This document shows, piece after piece, positions 58,180-64,000 of a stretch of 64,000 nucleotides of DNA. The DNA is taken from positions 917,385 through 981,384 of the forward strand of contig NZ_LIVX01000002.1 in NCBI RefSeq assembly GCF_001905665.1, given 5' to 3'. The translations under genes were made by a program, and so were the position numbers. The DNA comes from Streptomyces sp. CB02261. GTDB taxonomy: Bacteria; Actinomycetota; Actinomycetes; Streptomycetales; Streptomycetaceae. Under the pieces are notes generated by a model, which searched no databases, had not been told where the DNA came from, and was given only the letters and a program-made list of their open reading frames with translations. Position 1 is the stretch's first letter; each line of letters begins with the position of its first letter.

Positions 58180-59046
58180 CTAGACGTCCCGGATACGGTC
58201 CCTGACCTCGGGGCGGGGGCGGAAGCCGGCCGAGACGTACGTGGCGACGGCGCCCGCGTTCGCGGTCGGCGTGCAGACGAGCGCGCTCGACGCCCCGAGG
58301 TTGCGCAGGGCGGCCGCCGCGGCGAGGGTGATCGCCCGGCCGTGGCCCTGACCGCGGTGGTCCGCGTGGACGCCCATCGGTTCGAGCAGACCGGGCCTGC
58401 CCGGTCCCGCCGACCACACCGTCACCGTCGCCACCGCGCTGCCCCGGTCGTCGTACGCGACCAGGGACCGGGCTTCGGTGAACGGCAGCCCGACCGCCAT
58501 CGCGTGCCAGCGCTCCGCCGTGAACCGCCCCCCGCCGAACGCCGACCGGTGCACGGCGGCGCACACCTGCGCCCGTTCCGGTCCGACCGCCTCGATCCGT
58601 ACGCCCGGATGGTTCACCGGCTCCGTGAGGTCGCGGTGCAGCGGCGTCCACGGCGCGTCGAAGCCCCAGCCCCGCTCGGACAGCAGCTCCTGGAGCCGTA
58701 CGTCCGTCGGCGCCTCCACACTGACCTTCCCCGCGGGCAGCACCCCGCGCTCCGGGTCCGTCACGTCATCGGCCATCCGGCGCGCCAGCTCCTCGTCCCG
58801 CCACGCGTCCGGCGCGGTCGTCAGCCGCAGCAGGTCGGGGCCGTCCAGCAGCCCGACGGCGAGTATCCGCCCGTCCCGGCTCCACGTCCTGACCGCCTCG
58901 GCGGTCGCTTCGGCACCCCACCGCCAGAACCATCCCAGGTCCCCCGGGTGCAGTTGCGTCGGCGCCCCCTCGTCCTGCCATGCGCGCAGCGCGCCCACCG
59001 CCGCGCTCAGCCCGTCGACTCCCGGCTTACCGCTCACGATCGCCAT
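58180..59046 (-). CDS. GNAT-family N-acetyltransferase
   Basis: A 288-residue protein with two GNAT-like halves. The C-terminal half is complete: SLVAYDDRGSAVATVTVWSA, LLEPMGVHADHRGQGHGRAI (motif A, Q-G-H-G acetyl-CoA loop) and SALVCTPTANAGAVATYVSA, GFRPRP. The N-terminal half lacks the motif. Such tandem GNAT proteins are common in streptomycetes and of unknown substrate. It starts at the ATG at 59046, divergent from the lipoprotein gene. Confidence 0.87.
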   Translation of the reverse strand: MAIVSGKPGVDGLSAAVGALRAWQDEGAPTQLHPGDLGWFWRWGAEATAEAVRTWSRDGRILAVGLLDGPDLLRLTTAPDAWRDEELARRMADDVTDPERGVLPAGKVSVEAPTDVRLQELLSERGWGFDAPWTPLHRDLTEPVNHPGVRIEAVGPERAQVCAAVHRSAFGGGRFTAERWHAMAVGLPFTEARSLVAYDDRGSAVATVTVWSAGPGRPGLLEPMGVHADHRGQGHGRAITLAAAAALRNLGASSALVCTPTANAGAVATYVSAGFRPRPEVRDRIRDV

Positions 59047-59241
59047 GCGTCCGATCCCACATGAGTCCACCGGCCGTCCGCACCCGGTTTTACCGGCCTC
59101 GCCGCGGAATCGGCCCCTCCCTGTACCTGCTGGGTAACAGAGCCCCGACGAAGGCTTGTTGATGAAGCCCCGGGAGCAGACTCTGCTCGGCAGCGAAGGC
59201 CGAGAGCGGTCTCGTACGGCCGACCACGGGGGAGAACCACC

Positions 59242-59955
59242 ATGAACAAGCGCATCAGTCATGTCCGGGGCGTGAAGCCCTACGCCGTCGGCGCCGCGGT
59301 CGTCGCCGCGCTGCTGGCGTCCACGGCGTGCCAGCCCAGTGCCGACGACGGTGCGGGCCAGGGCGGCACCTCCGCCCCGCCGAGCGCGACGAGTGCGGCG
59401 ACGCCCGGCGGGACGGCGACGGCCACGCCGACAGCGGCGCCGACGGAGACGCCCACGGAGACCGCCGAGCCCAGCGGCAGCGCCTCCGCCGCGCCCGGCG
59501 GGGCCACCGTCGCCGCCTGCACCGTCGACGACCTCGCCGTGTCCGCGGTCAAGGAGCCCGCGGACGCCAAGGAGAACAGGCACCTGCTCCTCACCGTCCA
59601 GAACTCCGGCGACGCCACGTGCGCCCTCTACCACTACCCCCACGTCCGGCTCGGTGCCGACGCCCGCACCACCGTCCCCGTGATCAAGGACAGCGACCCG
59701 GACCCCGGCAAGCCCGTCGTCATCGAGCCGGGCAAGGAGGCGTACGCCGCTCTGCTCGTCAGCGGGGGCGCCAGGGACGAGTACGAGGCGCGGAGCATCA
59801 CCCTCACCCTCCAGGGCCGCACGCCCGGCACCCACGCGGGCAAGCCGGTCGACGTCCCCATGCCGGCCACCCCGCTGTACGCGGACGACGGCCAGCTCGT
59901 CACCTACTGGACGACCGCGTCCGGTCTCGCCCTGGACTTCATCATGTCCAAGTGA
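59242..59955 (+). CDS. DUF4232 lipoprotein
   Basis: A 237-residue lipoprotein. VGAAVVAALLASTAC gives a lipobox with Cys at about residue 30. A Thr/Pro/Ala-rich linker of some 60 residues leads to the DUF4232 domain (CTVDDLAVSAVKEPADAKEN, LTVQNSGDATCALYHYPHV, KEAYAALLVSGG). The two Cys probably form a disulfide. It sits on the cell surface; the function is unknown. GGGGAGAA precedes the ATG at 59242. Confidence 0.88.
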   Translation: MNKRISHVRGVKPYAVGAAVVAALLASTACQPSADDGAGQGGTSAPPSATSAATPGGTATATPTAAPTETPTETAEPSGSASAAPGGATVAACTVDDLAVSAVKEPADAKENRHLLLTVQNSGDATCALYHYPHVRLGADARTTVPVIKDSDPDPGKPVVIEPGKEAYAALLVSGGARDEYEARSITLTLQGRTPGTHAGKPVDVPMPATPLYADDGQLVTYWTTASGLALDFIMSK

Positions 59956-59968
59956 CCACCTCGCCCCC

Positions 59969-60646
59969 TCAGCGGTAGATGAGCAGCTCCTGTTCCGTCG
60001 CGCCCCGCAGCTCGTAGCGGGTGCGGACCAGGGGGCGGCCCGCGTAGATGCGGATCAGGGTCGAGGCGTCGCCCTCGTAGGTGGCCGGCGGACGGCCTTC
60101 GACCGGGTTGCCCAGGGCCACCGGGGTGCGTTCCCGGTCCTTCAGGACGCCCACCAGACGGGGGGTCTCCCGTCTGCGGCTCGTCACCGAGAGGAGCGGG
60201 AGGGCCAGGTCCAGGCTGGGGCCGCAGTAGGCGTGCGGTTCGCCGAAGGCCTCCCGTACGTCTCCGGCGTGGACCCATTCGCCGAGCGCGACGGCGTCGA
60301 GCCTGCCGTCCTCGTGCGCGGCGATGACCGGACCGGCCTCGGTGAGGCCGCGTTCCAGTTCGTCGAGGATCCGGCCGAGCGGCCACTCCTCGCGCTCGGC
60401 CACGTCGCAGGCGTTCGCCTCGGGCAGGAACACGCCCTCCTCCAGGCGGCCCTCGACGATCCGTACGAGCGCCGCCCCGCAGTGGGCGACGACCTGCCGG
60501 ACCGTCCAGCCGGGGCAGGCGGTGCGCAGCTCGTACGCCTCCTCCGGTGTGCGTCGCAGGAGCGGCATCAGGGCGTCCCGTTCCGTCCGGAGGAGGCGGT
60601 CCGGGAGCCAGGGGTCACGCTCCTCGTGCAGGCAGTCGGTACACAT
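59969..60646 (-). CDS. DinB/maleylpyruvate-isomerase-like (TIGR03083) protein
   Basis: A 225-residue protein. LLRTERDALMPLLRR, YELRTACPGWTVRQVVAHCG and LGEWVHAGDVREAFGEPHAY are the landmarks of the mycothiol-dependent maleylpyruvate isomerase N-terminal (DinB-like four-helix) family, with metal-binding His in VVAHCG and EWVHAGDV. Members often use mycothiol as cofactor. It begins 6 bp after the ahcY stop and may be the last gene of that operon. The reaction is unknown. Confidence 0.85.
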   Translation of the reverse strand: MCTDCLHEERDPWLPDRLLRTERDALMPLLRRTPEEAYELRTACPGWTVRQVVAHCGAALVRIVEGRLEEGVFLPEANACDVAEREEWPLGRILDELERGLTEAGPVIAAHEDGRLDAVALGEWVHAGDVREAFGEPHAYCGPSLDLALPLLSVTSRRRETPRLVGVLKDRERTPVALGNPVEGRPPATYEGDASTLIRIYAGRPLVRTRYELRGATEQELLIYR

Positions 60647-60652
60647 GCGTCC

Positions 60653-62911
<2,259 letters not shown>

Positions 62912-62915
<4 letters not shown>

Positions 62916-64000
62916 AGGCGTCGGCCTCCCGCGTTGAAGTAGTTCGCCTCCGGGTGGTGGACGACGATCGCGTCCGTCGACTGTTCGGGGTGCAGCTGGT
63001 ACTCCTCCGACAGCACGACGCCGATGCGTTCCGGGCGCAGGAGCGCGGCGATCTTCGCCCGGTCCTCCAGGTCGGGGCAGGCCGGGTAGCCGAGCGAGTA
63101 GCGGCAGCCCTGGTACTCGGTGCGGAGCATGCCTTCGAGGCCGGACGGGTCGCTGCGGGAGATGCCCCAGTCGGCGCGGACGCGGGCGTGCCAGTACTCG
63201 GCGAGCGCCTCGGCCAACTGGACCGACAGGCCGTGCAGTTCGAGGTAGTCGCGGTAGGCGTCGGCGGCGAAGAGCCGGGCCGTCTCCTCGCCGATGCGGG
63301 AGCCGACGGTGACGACCTGGAGGGCGACGGCGTCGATCTCGCCGGAGTCCTCGGCGCGGTGGAAGTCGGCCAGGCAGAGGCGGCGGCCCCGCTGCTGGCG
63401 GGGGAAGGAGAAGCGGGTCCGCTCGCCTCCGTCCTCGTCCAGGACGATCAGGTCGTCGCCCTTGGACACACAGGGGAACCAGCCGTACACGACGGCCGCC
63501 TCGACCAGGTTCTCGCGTTCGATCCGGTCGAGGAGCGCCCGGAGCCGGGGCCTCCCCTCCGTCTCGACGGTCCCGGCGTCCTTGAGGCCCCACTGGCCTT
63601 TGAAGAGGGCGTTCTCGTCGAGCCAGGGGGCGTACTCGGCGAGCGGGACGCCGGTGACGACCCGGGTCCCGAGGAAGGGGGGTTCGGGTACCGGGTTGTC
63701 GGCGGCGACGTCGGAGCGGCCGGCCGGTTCGGGTTCCCGTACCTCCGCCGGCGACTCGGGGCGCTTCGGCACCCGGCGCTGTTTGAGCGGCGGGAGTACG
63801 GCTCCGGGGACGCCGCGCTTCACGCCCATGAGGGCGTCCATGAGGCGCAGGCCCTCGAAGGCGTCGCGGGCGTAGCGGACCTCGCCCTGGTAGATCTCGT
63901 GGAGGTCCTGTTCGACGTACGCCCGGGTGAGGGCGGCGCCGCCGAGGATGACGGGGAAGCGGTCGGCGAGGCCCCGGCCGTTCAGCTCCTCCAGGTTCTC
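62912..64000 (-). CDS. metH: Cobalamin-dependent methionine synthase, C-terminal part
   Basis: The last 363 codons of metH; the gene continues beyond the window. The right edge encodes [20 protein letters not shown], from the B12-binding domain. Then come a charged linker and the S-adenosylmethionine-dependent reactivation domain ([68 protein letters not shown]). The enzyme moves methyl from 5-methyl-THF to homocysteine. The downstream metF and ahcY complete the cycle in one transcript. Confidence 0.96.

Overview
The window reads as chromosomal DNA of a Streptomyces (or a very close actinomycete). GC content is very high, codon third positions are almost all G or C, GTG/TTG starts are common, and many genes overlap by 4 bp (GTGA/ATGA). 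Gene content agrees: futalosine-route menaquinone genes, small families typical of Streptomyces (DUF2530, DUF2771, DUF3027, DUF4232, DUF6924), MshA-type glycosyl transfer, and methionine-cycle genes. I recognise no rRNA, tRNA, CRISPR array or intact insertion sequence. Most of the first and last thirds looks like conserved chromosome; the more unusual material lies between about 33.9 and 58.2 kb.

Layout. 0-6.8 kb: MarR regulator with an MFS exporter cut by the window edge, a purine permease, a CtpE-like P-type ATPase and small unknown genes. 7-18.6 kb: a secreted protein, a GHKL/sacsin-like ATPase, a tandem palindromic repeat block, DUF3027, an MFS protein, a DUF2771 lipoprotein, mqnB-mqnD, a cold-shock protein and a HAD phosphatase. 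18.8-21.6 kb: a siderophore-type ABC importer (two permeases plus ATPase, no binding protein). 22-32.3 kb: an XPB-type helicase and its WYL-ended neighbour, a HelD-like ATPase, a DHFR-like protein and a phosphotransferase. 33.9-40.5 kb: a copper island (cutC, secreted His-rich protein, copZ, copA, csoR, blaI, M56 protease) tied together by four near-identical 17-bp CsoR-type operators.

40.6-53.3 kb: an accessory region. After an acetyltransferase, a methyltransferase and a Fur-family regulator come two tandem paralogous LuxR-type regulators facing a small secreted peptide, then a leftward gene series: asparagine synthetase, PrpF-like isomerase, SDR, MetRS-like ligase and MshA-like glycosyltransferase, with a divergent PIG-L deacetylase. 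A GlcNAc transferase, a deacetylase and a tRNA-synthetase-derived ligase repeat the logic of mycothiol synthesis (MshA-MshB-MshC) with a different ligase. The MetRS-like protein has kept HIGH but lost KMSKS, and the SDR has lost its catalytic Tyr. I consider this the strongest candidate for an undescribed system: a mycothiol-like aminoacylated pseudodisaccharide pathway with its own regulators.

53.4-64 kb: a small ECF sigma module with a 29-residue membrane peptide, a VapBC toxin-antitoxin pair, a LysE exporter, a winged-helix protein of the plasmid/integrative-element type followed by a coding remnant, then metH-metF-ahcY (methyl cycle) reading leftward, with metH running off the window.
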